A DNA stretch of 64,000 nt from Blattamonas nauphoetae (Eukaryota; Preaxostyla; Oxymonadida). This document shows positions 1 through 8,891 of the stretch, one piece after another. Below the pieces are notes generated by a model. That model was not told where the DNA came from. It ran no database searches and saw only the letters and a program-made list of their open reading frames with translations. Numbering within the stretch: position 1 is the stretch's first letter; each line of letters opens with the position of its first letter. The position numbers were made by a program, and so were the translations under genes. The stretch is from the NCBI GenBank assembly GCA_033064195.1, contig JARBJD010000340.1, positions 1 to 64,000 on the forward strand. Direction: 5' to 3'.

Positions 1-16
1 TTCCATCAGCTTCTCT

Positions 17-397
17 TCAATTGATTTCAAGTTTCCACGTCATTTTGAACACTTGCTTTTTCAGTTCATCTTTGTTCACTCTTGGATTGTCTTTCATGAT
101 TTGCATTCTTGCTTTGCTGTCTTCTTCATTCATCATTGCATTGTTATTGTGCTCTTCCAGTTTGTGAATAAAATCATCAATCTGATAGTTGGTAATATTC
201 CTTATCTCTCCTTCAAAATGGAGATCTGGATTCTTGAGCATTGACAGGAGATATGCACGATGATGTTGGTAGTTTCTAATGTTTGGATTATATGTTCGAT
301 CATAGCCATGTTCATCCTTGAATGCAAAGGTGGTGTTTGGAAATAGTGTTCTAATTTTCGTGATGCTGTCTGTGACAAATTTCAGTGTCGCCGCCAT
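17..397 (-). CDS. Small hypothetical protein, 126 aa
   Basis: The gene opens with a true ATG at 397 and ends with TGA close to the window edge. I do not recognise the family. The product is charged, with a predicted helical second half rich in Glu, Lys and Asn (HKLEEHNNN, KDELKKQVF) and no signal peptide or membrane segment. It lies in tandem with the 129-aa gene at 441-830, only 43 bases downstream of it, and shares the same AT-rich block directly before the start codon. Small intronless genes with a common upstream block and the same strand as the Polinton remnant further right suggest mobile or virus-like origin, but that is inference. The frame is intact. Confidence 0.55.
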   Translation of the reverse strand: MAATLKFVTDSITKIRTLFPNTTFAFKDEHGYDRTYNPNIRNYQHHRAYLLSMLKNPDLHFEGEIRNITNYQIDDFIHKLEEHNNNAMMNEEDSKARMQIMKDNPRVNKDELKKQVFKMTWKLEIN

Positions 398-430
398 TTA
401 CTACAAATTAAAAAATCCGAAAATAAAAAA
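398..430 (-). promoter_or_regulatory. AT-rich promoter-like block before the 126-aa gene
   Basis: Read on the minus strand, a run TTTTTATTTTCGG-ATTTTTTAATTTGTAG ends four bases before the ATG. The same layout (T-rich run, TATT, short gap, ATTTTTTAATT, G.A, then AAATG) precedes the genes starting at 830 and 4272. Three independent genes with the same block at the same distance from the start make a core promoter or leader signal likely. Confidence 0.45.
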
Positions 431-440
431 AGTTGAGCGT

Positions 441-830
441 TTATTTCTGTTTTCTCTGATGGGGCTTTATCGTTGCCTTTAGCCAGGAATCAAGTCTAAT
501 TCTGAACACTTCACTTCCGCCAATCTCTCGATATGTGAATGGAACCAGAACTTTGGTGTACTCACCGACGAGCTCACAATTATATTTCTTCAGTTCATTT
601 TCGACGAATGATTGAGTGTAGTGTCGACGTTTTGCTATGTGTGGTCGGTTTCCTTGATTCCACAACTTTGGTTTTATTCTCCATTCAACTCCCTCATGAA
701 CATACGTCACCGGCACATTATTTCTGACATACTCAGAGACGAGCGAACAGTTCTCTTCTCTCATTGATTCAATTAATGCTTGTTCCGAACATACTCGACG
801 TCTTTCGTTGTACAACTCAGTTGGATTCAT
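441..830 (-). CDS. Small repeat-domain protein, 129 aa, related to the 197-aa protein at 3679-4272
   Basis: ATG at 830, TAA at 441. The protein consists of two copies of a roughly 45-residue module. The first runs from about residue 18 (ALIESMREENCSLVSEYV) through VTYVHEGVEWRIKP to GNRPH. The second starts near residue 68 (YTQSFVENELKKYNCELVG) and runs to IKPH. Each module has an N-terminal helix ending in NC(S/E)L, a strand pair around an aromatic-rich V.Y, and a closing P-H. The same module, with nearly the same YTQSFVEN sequence, occurs in the 197-aa protein. The shape recalls short DNA-binding repeat domains found in giant viruses and phages, but the family is not identified here. Confidence 0.55.
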   Translation of the reverse strand: MNPTELYNERRRVCSEQALIESMREENCSLVSEYVRNNVPVTYVHEGVEWRIKPKLWNQGNRPHIAKRRHYTQSFVENELKKYNCELVGEYTKVLVPFTYREIGGSEVFRIRLDSWLKATIKPHQRKQK

Positions 831-866
831 TTAATACAAATTAAAAAATTCAAAAATAAATTTCCA
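831..866 (-). promoter_or_regulatory. AT-rich promoter-like block before the 129-aa gene
   Basis: On the minus strand a TTTATTTTTGAATTTTTTAA stretch followed by TTTGTATT ends right at the ATG, closely matching the block before the gene that starts at 397. Confidence 0.45.
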
Positions 867-1194
867 TTCGTGATTTTATCGTTGGTGATCTTCTGAGACT
901 TCTTTCCTCACATCGATTGGTTCGATCAGTCTTGTTTGATCCGTGAAAGTACTTCAATGGGACTCGATCCTCTCATCTCGTTCCTGACGGCTCTTTACCG
1001 TTTGATTTAGGTGTGTTCCGCTTTCTACTTTCACATTTGTTCTCTCTTCTTTGTTGACATCACTTACTCGTTCTCGATCCTTCACTTTTTTCTGTCTCTC
1101 TCGTTCAGGTACATCACATTGTTTTATGAACGGTGGTTTCATTCCCGACTTGTTTTGAACAGGTTTGCTCCATTTTTGAATTCATTCTTTCCTA

Positions 1195-2600
1195 AAACTT
1201 ACTTATGTACCAACGCCGATCAAACCGAAAGTGGACCTGAAGATCAGGTACACTGTTGTGTTTTATCGCTTAAAAGAATGTGTCACAACCGACAAATCAC
1301 AAGTATGTTATTCTTTTTTATTCATCTCTTCATAAAACACATTCTCGTACTCGATTTATGTGATCATCAAACTCAGGTACACTATTGCGTCTTATGACCA
1401 GAAAGTGCTGTTCACTGAATATTTGAAACAGGTTTGCTCTCTTTTTTGTATTATCTCTTTATAAGACACAATGACGTACCAGAATTTTCACTTCACTTTT
1501 GTCATTCTCTTTTCTGGTACACCACTTCACTTTATCCTCTCATTTTCACTTCATTGTCAGTTTTTTCTCATTGTCTCTCACTTTTTTCAAAAATTATAAT
1601 TTAAAATGACGTGAACAAAATTTGGATCTTCATCTTTCTTCGAGAAACTTCGTGATTCATCGATAAAATTGTATGCGTTGGTACACCACTTTGTTTTACT
1701 TTCATTCAACTTTCATTTCACCTTTTACACTTCACCACTCTTCGATTTGTGCTCTTCATTTTTTCTAAAACACAACGGTGTACCAACAAAACGCGATCTG
1801 AAGTGATCATCCAGATCAGGTACACCACTTCACCTTATCGTTTCATTTCACAACTATTTGATTTCAATTCTCTTTTTTGATCAAAACAAGGTAGAACACA
1901 GAACTAAAAATGATTGATCGTCAAGAGAAAAACGAACTGTAGGATCTGGTACATGAATGTGTTTTATCACTTCAAACCTTGTTTCACTTCACAATTTTGA
2001 TCTCTTTATTGACATTTTTGCTCTAATCTTTCATAAAACAAAGTGGTGTACCAACGAGACTCAATCTGAAATGATCGGTGAGATCTGGTACATGAATGTG
2101 TTTTATCGTTTAGTTCTCACTTCAATCATTGTTTTTTACTCTTGTTTTCTGAAATTTTGATGAACGCGTTCATAAGGTGAAGTGATGTACCAACGAAGTG
2201 AGAAAAACAATGATTGGAGAGATCTGGTACGTCACTTCACCTTATCGTTGCTAACATTGTTTCACTTCACAATTTTACTCTAATTAGAAACATTTTTGAT
2301 GAACGCGTTCATAAAGTGAAGTGGTGTACCAATGAAATGCGAACAACAAAGATCGTTCAGATCTGGTACGAGATTTTGTTTTATCGTTTACTTTTCACTT
2401 CACTCACTCTTTTTTTCTCTTTGTTTGTGAAATTTTGACGAACCCGTTCATAAGGTGAAGTGGTGTACCAACGGAACGCAAAGGATCAAGATCGTGCAGA
2501 TCTGGTACGTCACTTCACCTTATCGTTTCATTCTCACTTCATTTACATTTTAGTACTCTAGTTTTGTGAAATTTGTCTGAACACGTTCGTAAATCTCAAT
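1195..2600. repeat. Hairpin-unit satellite array, about ten units of ~139 bp
   Basis: The GGTAC that opens one half-site recurs at about 1247, 1376, 1516, 1680, 1819, 1948, 2097, 2226, 2365 and 2504, so the spacing is 129-164 with 139 most common. In the right half of the array each GGTAC.TCACTTCACCTTAT is preceded about 30-40 bases earlier by its reverse complement ATAAGGTGAAGTGGTGTACC. Each unit can therefore fold into a stem of about 20 bp with a variable loop that usually ends in GATC. Units at the left are more decayed. No protein frame is supported. It lies between two genes of the same small family. Confidence 0.8.
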
Positions 2601-2619
2601 ACTTACCCACAATTTTCAC

Positions 2620-3678
2620 ATCTTCCGTCTCAGCCTTTGCTATCATACTTGCCCACTTCATTGTTGCTTCATTCACATTCTTTTGTTCCAATTAAGCAAA
2701 AAAGTTGATAAAAAATGAGTTGTTGTGATGTGCTCGTGAGGTGTAGACGGTCGAAAGAATGCTCGTGAGATGACGAAAATGAAGAGGAATGACGAAGAGA
2801 TTGAATGTGAAACGGTGAAAGAAAGATGAGAGAAGAAAGGGGTTGAAGGTGTTTTTGAAGTGACAAACACGGTGAAAACGTGAGATGTTGAAACACGAAA
2901 ATGTGACATTATGGAACAACTATCCGACAAAAGTGTCTCGAAATTTGAGCACAGCTTTGTCGGACAGTGAGAATGAAGGATTTGTGGGAGAAATTCGGGG
3001 CAAAAATTCATATAGTGAAAATGTTGGCGGAAATGATGCGTCAAATGTGTGATGTGAAAAACCGACCCTCCAGAGAGAACTATTGTCACCAGTAAACTCG
3101 AAATCTCAAAAAAGCGTCGCTTGAGTGTGTTTGTGAAGTGGTTGACGTGAAAATCGTTAAAAATGAAAATTGAGAAAAAATTGTGAAAACGATCGAGGTG
3201 TGAAATGGTTCGAACCAAAAGTCGCCAGAAGGCGTTCTTAACTGTTCTAATGCTAAAAGGCGTCATAAGAGGACGATTCCTGAGCGAAAGATGATGGAAG
3301 ACAGGGTCCATACCTTATCTCGAAAATTTCGACTCGTAAAAATCCTCAATGGGTCGGATCAAACTTTTTTTCCAAAAAGTGTTTTTTATCGCGAATCTCA
3401 CCTTCTGAAATCGATTTTGTAATTTTAGAAGATGTTTGAGGTGAATTTGAGACATAAAGTAGTGGTTAGTAGCGAAATCTGAAAATCGACTTTTTGGTCC
3501 ATTTTTTGACCACTGTTCGGTACGTAGCTCCACGAATTCTCAACCGATGTTCATCGGGATTGTTTTGATCGATGACTCACATCGTCCCCGACATTTTAGA
3601 ATTTTTTTCGATTTTTTTCGAAGTGGTTCTCAAGTTGGATTCACTTGATTTGTGGTCAAAAATAGATTTTCGCTACTT
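2620..3678. other. No gene supported; A-rich, decayed DNA
   Basis: A long open stretch on the minus strand (2673-3311) has a Phe/Ser/His-rich translation typical of the complement of purine-rich DNA, and no recognisable domain. The plus strand is broken by many stops. Nothing else could be supported. Confidence 0.4.
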
Positions 3679-4272
3679 TCATGACCTATCATGGTACTTT
3701 CTCAAGTGAGGACGGTCTCCAAAATACAACCAATTATCCAAGCGAACGAAATACTCATTCTTTGTTCGTAGATCGCGATATTTGAATGGTTGAAGTACCT
3801 TTGTGTATGTTCCAATGAGTTCGCAATTCTCTTTTTTCAATACATTTTCAACAAATGATTGAGTGTAATGTTTTCGTTGACAATTATGAGCTCGATATCC
3901 TTTCATCCATTTCGAGGGAATCACTTTCCATTCGATTCCTTCGTACCGGTATGTTACAAGTGAATCAGCATACTTGTATTCAGAAATGAGTTCACAATTT
4001 TCATTTTTCAATGATTCGAGAAACTTTTCTTTCGTGCAACAATTAGATGCTGAAAGATATCTCTGGCGATTCAGATGTGGTCTGTATCCTTTGACGAAAT
4101 TATTGACATACGCTCGATAAATGTCATCTGGTTTTTCTTCGTGCACGTATTCGAAAGTACTCGCCGTGAGATATGTTGTTCCTTGTCGATTGAGAGTTGG
4201 TGGTGATTTCAGAATCAATTTTTCTTTCTCCAAAATTTCCAGTAGTTGAGTTGGTGTCAATAAGCTGCTCAT
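3679..4272 (-). CDS. Repeat-domain protein, 197 aa, paralogue of the 129-aa protein
   Basis: ATG at 4272, TGA at 3679. It has a unique N-terminal part (residues 1-75, with an LLEILEKEKLIL helix) and then two modules of the kind seen in the 129-aa protein. One spans about residues 83-130 (KFLESLKNENCELISEY, then TYRYEGIEWKVIP, then GYRAH). The other spans about 135-192 (HYTQSFVENVLKKENCELIG, then PFKYRDL, then GDRPH). The YTQSFVEN.LKK.NCEL core is almost the same in both proteins, so they are paralogues or pieces of one expanded family. Function unknown; a DNA-binding role is only a guess from module size and context. The same AT-rich promoter-like block precedes the start. Confidence 0.6.
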   Translation of the reverse strand: MSSLLTPTQLLEILEKEKLILKSPPTLNRQGTTYLTASTFEYVHEEKPDDIYRAYVNNFVKGYRPHLNRQRYLSASNCCTKEKFLESLKNENCELISEYKYADSLVTYRYEGIEWKVIPSKWMKGYRAHNCQRKHYTQSFVENVLKKENCELIGTYTKVLQPFKYRDLRTKNEYFVRLDNWLYFGDRPHLRKYHDRS

Positions 4273-4306
4273 TTTATCCTAATTAAAAAATTGAATAAAA
4301 AAAGAA
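4273..4306 (-). promoter_or_regulatory. AT-rich promoter-like block before the 197-aa gene
   Basis: On the minus strand TTTTTTTATTCAATTTTTTA then ATTAGGATAAA ends at the ATG, the third copy of the block found upstream of the genes starting at 397 and 830. Confidence 0.45.
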
Positions 4307-4698
4307 ATCGACTTTGTTTTCTGAAAGCACTCAAAATTTGCTTCAAAAAAGACGCTTCAAAAGAGGTCAAAATATTTGACATATTTTTGGAATTTAGGTC
4401 AAATATTGACATCGTCAAAATACATAAAAGACTTTTAGTTCAAGATTCAAAAGTGGGTCAATCGGAATTGAGATTTGACTTCTATTTATCGATCGAGACC
4501 AACGTGGTTCTTAATTCTTCTCTATAACTACTGTCGGGTTCGAAGCCTCGCTGAGGCGAGACTGTTGCATTCATTTAGTACAAAATAAAAAAATGAAAAA
4601 ATGAAAAAATCATACATGAATTGTGAAGTGTTGTGCCAGCTTTCATCTTTGCTGTGCCTTCTTTCAGCTTCTTCATCCATTCAATCATTCAATTTTTC

Positions 4699-5014
4699 AA
4701 GTTTGTATGATTGTACCATGAGACTCTCACCCTGTGAGGGTTCGAAGTCTTTACTAAGACAACCCGATACTCCTTTGGGGATCATTCTATCGTGATCCTA
4801 CTCAATGACTACTGCTGGCGAATTCCTGGAAGGATTAAGGTCTTGGGTGGGCATGATTTACGGTCACATTTAAGTGATGCCCACATGAACCCCGGGGACA
4901 ATCTTTCGATCATCCGTCTCCAATCCAACCTTCAATTCGTTCTACGCATTAGTCACGAGGGCACCATTTTGCCTGAGTATCTTGGATATTACGTCGAGGT
5001 ATCATACTTCAACT
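4699..5014 (+). repeat. Direct duplication, copy 1
   Basis: The stretch from CAAGTTTGTATGATTGTACC to about TTACGTCGAGGTATCATACT recurs at 5075-5348 with scattered changes and small indels. It contains a GGTTCGAA motif like a tRNA B box near 4734. No credible protein is encoded, although both copies are open for short spans. Confidence 0.75.
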
Positions 5015-5074
5015 TGTCATTCAATCATTCATCGTTCAAGTCTTCATCGTTCAATCGTTCATCATTTCCTGTAT

Positions 5075-5348
5075 CAAGTTTGTATGATTGTACCGTAGGA
5101 CAACCCGATACTCCTTTGGGGATCATTCTATCGTGATCCTACTCAATGACTACTGCTGGCGAATTCCTTGAAGGGCTAAGGCATTGGGTAGGCATGATTT
5201 ACGGTCACATCGAAGTGATGCCCACGGGGACAACCTCCCAGTTCGTCCCGCTCCAATCCAACCTTCAATTCGTTCTACGCATTAGCCACGAGGGCACCAT
5301 TTTGCCTGAGTATCAAGTGAAATTACGTCGAGGTTTCATACTTCAACT
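5075..5348 (+). repeat. Direct duplication, copy 2
   Basis: Second copy of the 4699-5014 unit, about 90% alike by eye where aligned, but about 40 bases shorter. The two copies are separated by a CATTCAATCGTT-like simple repeat (about 5016-5065). Confidence 0.75.
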
Positions 5349-5421
5349 TTTTTGGAAATTTTGACTTTTTGAATTTTTGAATTTTTTGTTGTGAACGTTT
5401 TGAAATTTTGCCGAAAGTTTT

Positions 5422-5504
5422 GCCGATGGCGGGATTCGATCCCACGGCTCAAAGACCGAGTGTACCTTTAGACCTCCCGCTCTACCTACTGTGCTAGGAG
5501 GTAC
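5422..5504 (-). repeat. tRNA-like sequence, probably a SINE head or tRNA pseudogene
   Basis: On the minus strand TAGCACAGTAGGTAGAGCG fits the pol III A box/D arm, and GTGGGATCGAATCCCGC forms a perfect T arm with a B box. The region between them is about ten bases too long for a normal anticodon arm, and the acceptor ends (GTACCTC at the 5' side, CCATCGG at the 3' side) do not pair. A functional tRNA is therefore unlikely, and a tRNA-derived SINE head or a decayed tRNA fits better. Confidence 0.5.
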
Positions 5505-5539
5505 TGGAAATGCCAGATTTTTCCAATGCCTTGTACCTC

Positions 5540-5674
5540 GAATTTTCAGATCTGCTATATATTCCTTTTTTGTCCACCTTTCTACCCTCGTTAAAAAGCA
5601 CGACTTTTTCACGGGAGCATTTTTGCTATATATTGAATTTTTCGTCACATTTTCAAATTTTCAAATCTGCTATA
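5540..5674 (+). repeat. Tandem flank repeat, left copy, target site of the MITE
   Basis: The unit TTTTCAGATCTGCTATATAT ... CCCTCGTTAAAAAGCA ... TTGCTATATATTGAATTT recurs as 6755-6880 on the far side of the MITE. The left copy contains a second, uninterrupted CTGCTATATATT site which acts as the empty-site control for the insertion. Confidence 0.65.
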
Positions 5675-5688
5675 TACAGGTAGACTTG

Positions 5689-5836
5689 TTCTGAAATGAA
5701 GAAGAATAGTTCTGAAATGAAGAAGAATAATTCAGAAATGAAAATGATTGTTCAGAAATGAAGAAGAATTGTTCAGAAATGAAAAATGATTGTTCAGAAA
5801 TGAACACGAATAATTCAGAAATGAAAAACAAGTCTG
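5689..5836 (+). repeat. Subterminal minisatellite, left array of the MITE
   Basis: About seven units of TTCAGAAATGAA plus an 8-9-base variable tail (AGAAGAATTG, AATGATTG and similar), period 20-21 bp. The orientation is opposite to the right array, so together they extend the inverted ends. Confidence 0.85.
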
Positions 5837-6521
5837 GCATTTTATTGATACTGCTGTACACTGTTATCGGATGAGTGAACGTTGCTCCCCCATTCCACCT
5901 AAACCATACAACACACACAGAACTATATGAAAAATCTCAAATAAAACTGGTAAAAAAATCACGAAAAAACATCATTCATCCGGTTCATCCACTTGGACAG
6001 CTGGTTTTCTGGTGAAATAGCCATTGTTTGTCAATTGTGATAAAAAGAGGGGTATTTATAAAGTTTTGGTTCCATGAAAAAACCGCACATGATCCCAAAA
6101 ACCCGCACAAGTTCGATTATGTTATGATAAGAGTCATGCAAAAGTTGGTGAAGATCTGTTCTCTGGTTCAGAAGATTTGGATTCTCAACCATTTTTTCAT
6201 GTTTATTATCACTTTATTTTGTTGGACAACATGAATATCTTTGGAAAAACATCTCCAGGTAGTACCGGTTTCGCAAAGTATAATTATCAAAAAATAATGG
6301 TCTTTTAAAAAAATGCACTTCAACACACAATATGTATCTCTGTGTATGTCTTTTATTGAGATATTGACACAAACAACACTGTTTTGATGTGATACGGGAC
6401 GTATTTCTGACACCACGTGAACAGCTTTTTTATGACTTCGAGCGTTTAATCAACCGTTCTCTCAACATAAAAGAGTGGATTTAAACTTTTTTATGATCAT
6501 CCAGGCCTGTAAAATATGATT

Positions 6522-6745
6522 TTCATTTCAGAATTATTTGTTTTCATTTCTGAATTATTCGTGTTCATTTCTGAACAATCATTTTTCATTTCTGAACAAT
6601 TCTTCTTCATTTCTGAACAATCATTTTCATTTCTGAATTATTCCTGTTCATTTCTGAACAATCATTTTCATTTCTGAACAATTCCTCTTCATTTCTGAAC
6701 AATCATTTTCATTTCTGAATTATTCTTCTTCATTTCAGAACAAGT
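6522..6745 (-). repeat. Subterminal minisatellite, right array of the MITE
   Basis: About eleven units of the same core read as TTCATTTCTGAACAATCATT-like repeats on the plus strand, period about 20 bp, mirror image of the left array. The two arrays differ in copy number but share the alternating tail types. Confidence 0.85.
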
Positions 6746-6754
6746 TTAGCTGTA

Positions 6755-6880
6755 TTGATTTTTTGGTCACTTTTTTTACCCTCGTTAAAAAGCATGACTT
6801 TTTCACGTCAACAATTTTGCTATATATTGAATTTATTGACAGAGTTTTCAAATTTTAAATCTGCTGTAGTGTCCTTTTTC
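6755..6880 (+). repeat. Tandem flank repeat, right copy
   Basis: Matches the 5540-5674 stretch (CCCTCGTTAAAAAGCATGAC, TTGCTATATATTGAATTT, CAAATTTTAAATCTGCT) and continues directly from the right TA of the MITE. Confidence 0.6.
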
Positions 6881-6914
6881 GGGTACAAGACTTCAGATTT
6901 TTCGGGATATTTTC

Positions 6915-7175
6915 AAGACCGGATAGTTTAGTGGTAGTAGTGAGTGCACGCACTACGACAACTAAGCTGAAGGTCCCAAGTTCAATTCCTGGCGGAAGCA
7001 TTTAATTTCACATATCACTGGCCCTTTGGCATGGTCTAGGCCCTTGGCAAGACCAAACGTACGTCTCCGGAACTCAACTCGATAAAAATGAGTTCCGATG
7101 CCGGTCTAAAAGGGGCCGATGAGAAGGGTCGCAACCTTCGGAACCTTGAAAAAATACATCAGCTTCCGCCAAAAT
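6915..7175 (+). repeat. tRNA-derived SINE
   Basis: A head of about 85 bases has an A-box-like TAGTTTAGTGGTAGTAGTG and a T-arm-like CCAAGTTCAATTCCTGG. The middle GTAGTGAGTGCACGCACTAC folds into a strong stem but does not fit a normal anticodon arm. A body of about 170 bases follows with short inverted repeats (TTGGCATGGTCTAGGCCCTTGGCAAGACC; AACTCAACTCG..TGAGTTCC), ending in a short A-rich tract. This is the layout of a tRNA-derived SINE. No second full copy occurs in the window. Confidence 0.5.
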
Positions 7176-7261
7176 CAAGGTTTTTGCATTTTTGAAAATT
7201 TTCGAAATTTTGCTTCAACTTGAGATGAAAATGACTTTTGCTTCAAGTATTTTCTGAATTG

Positions 7262-8268
7262 TCAATCGGTATGGAGAAAAAGCAATGGAAGTGGTGTCTT
7301 TGCCAATGTGGTTCCAGTTTCGACTTCTATACTACTAACTTGTTCCAGTACGCTCGATGTGGAGTCATGTTGTAGTATTCCACCATCTGATTCATCAGTG
7401 AATGATTGGCCATCTGTGTTGAATTGTCTTGGAATCCATCTCTGATTGTTCTGATCACTCGATCGACAATTCTGTTGTGATTTGTGAAAGGTGAACTTGT
7501 GAAATAAGTGCTGACCTTTTGTTTCTTGAATTACGTTGTTGCTTCTCCACTTGTCCATGCTGCTTCTCCATCACCACGACTGTTGTTGACATGTACATCA
7601 TGATGATGAATCAGATCATTGATTGCAGTCTTGACTTTGCTCCATGATTTATCCAGGACAGGAATCACAATGAAGTATTTGGTGTTTATGTTAATGGCAA
7701 ATAGGTAAATCTGAAGAACTGTTTTCGACGTTGGTGATTGGATAAAGACAAGATCAATTTCCCATGATCCAAACTTGGGAGAGAAGTACTGTCTGTCACA
7801 CTTCTGAGGAACCTTTTTGTCTGATGTCTTTTCTGAATCTCCAGTGATGTCTTTGGACATGAATTGCATCTTTGATCGAAATGGATATTGTATTTTTGCA
7901 ACAGCTTTTGGAATTGTTGGTTGGTTAATCATCATTGCATCACCTCCTTTTTCTCTCAGGATTTTCCTCGGATGTGCAGAATCCCATCTGTGAGTATATT
8001 CATCGTACCAGTCCTGAAATGATCGTCCACCAAATGGGATTTGTTTTGTGTGTGTCAGAATGAATGCCTTGTCATCATCTGCGACAGTTCGATTCATTGA
8101 TTCTTTCACAAATGTGTCTCGGTTCATTTTGTTTGCAACCAGAATGTGTGAGGGAATGAAGTGTTCCATTTGCTTTTGAGTATTCATGATTGAGTTCTCA
8201 GCTTTGATCTGTTCATCTTCGGAATCATTTCTCTGTTGATGATCAAACAATCCTTTCATTTGTTCCAA
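7262..8268 (-). pseudogene. Polinton integrase remnant
   Basis: Fossil part of the Polinton. A zinc-binding-like N-terminal region is followed by the start of an RNase-H-fold integrase core: a strand with WEIDLVF, then YLFAININTKYF, typical of Polinton and retroviral integrases. A Ser/Gln-rich tail region follows. It is broken. In intact elements this enzyme inserts the excised element into host DNA. Confidence 0.65.
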
Positions 8269-8331
8269 CTTATTCAGGACTTGTTGTGTCGTCGGTTCGT
8301 AGTGTCTGATCTCAAATGGAGTTGTTCTGTA

Positions 8332-8868
8332 TTACATTGGTGTACTGATAACAATATCATCATTCTCCTCCTCTTCGAATCTCCTCTCCTTACTTGGAAA
8401 TTCATATTCTGAACCAATCGATTTCAAGTTTCTCTTCAGTCCAGGAATGACTGGAGAAAGTGGTGGTTGAATCTCTACTATTGTTGGGATTTGTGTTGCC
8501 TCTGCAGGACTTCGAACCACTGGTGGTGAAATCACCTCGCGATGGTATTGTTGATATGCTTTGTATGCACCTTCAGCTCTATATTTCACTACCAGTCTTC
8601 CAAGGAATCCTTTTACATACAGTTGTACAACTTTTGTTCCATCTTCAAGTGATACATTTGGAGGTAAATCTCCATTGAACCAATCTTCGAAATATGTTTC
8701 ATCATTTCCATCAAATGGTCCATTGGAATCAGCGCCAGGATAGACATGCAAATCGTTTGTTGGAGACCATTTGATTTCGACTATTTTTTTCTTGGAATAT
8801 TGTGTACACCGAAGTAGCCTATACACGAGTTCATTCATCTGTACGGGGTTCAATTGTCGAGTGGTCAT
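8332..8868 (-). CDS. Unknown small Polinton protein, 178 aa
   Basis: An ATG at 8868 starts MTTRQLNPVQMNELVYRLL; the frame ends in TAA at 8332. It lies between the polymerase and the integrase on the same strand, so it belongs to the element. The N-terminal half is a small folded-looking domain (W-S-P, VYPGADSNGPFDGNDETYFE, WFNGDLPP). The C-terminal half is Pro- and Glu-rich with a basic stretch (GLKRNLKSI) and an acidic end. I do not recognise the family. The frame looks whole. Confidence 0.5.
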   Translation of the reverse strand: MTTRQLNPVQMNELVYRLLRCTQYSKKKIVEIKWSPTNDLHVYPGADSNGPFDGNDETYFEDWFNGDLPPNVSLEDGTKVVQLYVKGFLGRLVVKYRAEGAYKAYQQYHREVISPPVVRSPAEATQIPTIVEIQPPLSPVIPGLKRNLKSIGSEYEFPSKERRFEEEENDDIVISTPM

Positions 8869-8891
8869 TTTAACAAAAAGAAAGTTTGTGA

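Larger units (their letters stand above)
5677..6752. mobile_element. Non-autonomous TA-flanked (Tc1/mariner-type) MITE, ~1.08 kb
   Basis: The ends match as inverted repeats: CAGGTAGACTTGTTCTGAAA at the left against CAGCTAAACTTGTTCTGAAA read from the right end. They are flanked by TA on both sides (about 5675-5676 and 6753-6754). The uninterrupted CTGCTATATATT in the neighbouring tandem repeat shows what the site looked like before insertion and supports a 2-bp TA duplication. No transposase is encoded. Just inside each end lies an array of 20-21-bp repeats in mirror orientation. The middle holds AT-rich DNA without a credible gene. Confidence 0.75.

Noticed and set aside
1195-2600. CRISPR-like array of repeats with variable spacers
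   Set aside because: Eukaryotic context, units are ~139 bp with paired inverted half-sites, decayed repeats and no cas genes; it is a hairpin satellite.
2673-3311. 212-codon open frame on the minus strand
   Set aside because: Phe/Ser/His-rich translation of a purine-rich strand, no domain, start not conserved; likely chance.
5422-5504. Functional class II tRNA gene
   Set aside because: Acceptor ends do not pair and the anticodon region cannot be folded normally.
5689-5836. Heat-shock-element array (TTC/GAA alternation)
   Set aside because: Spacing between TTC and GAA is one base instead of two, and the array belongs to the ends of a MITE.
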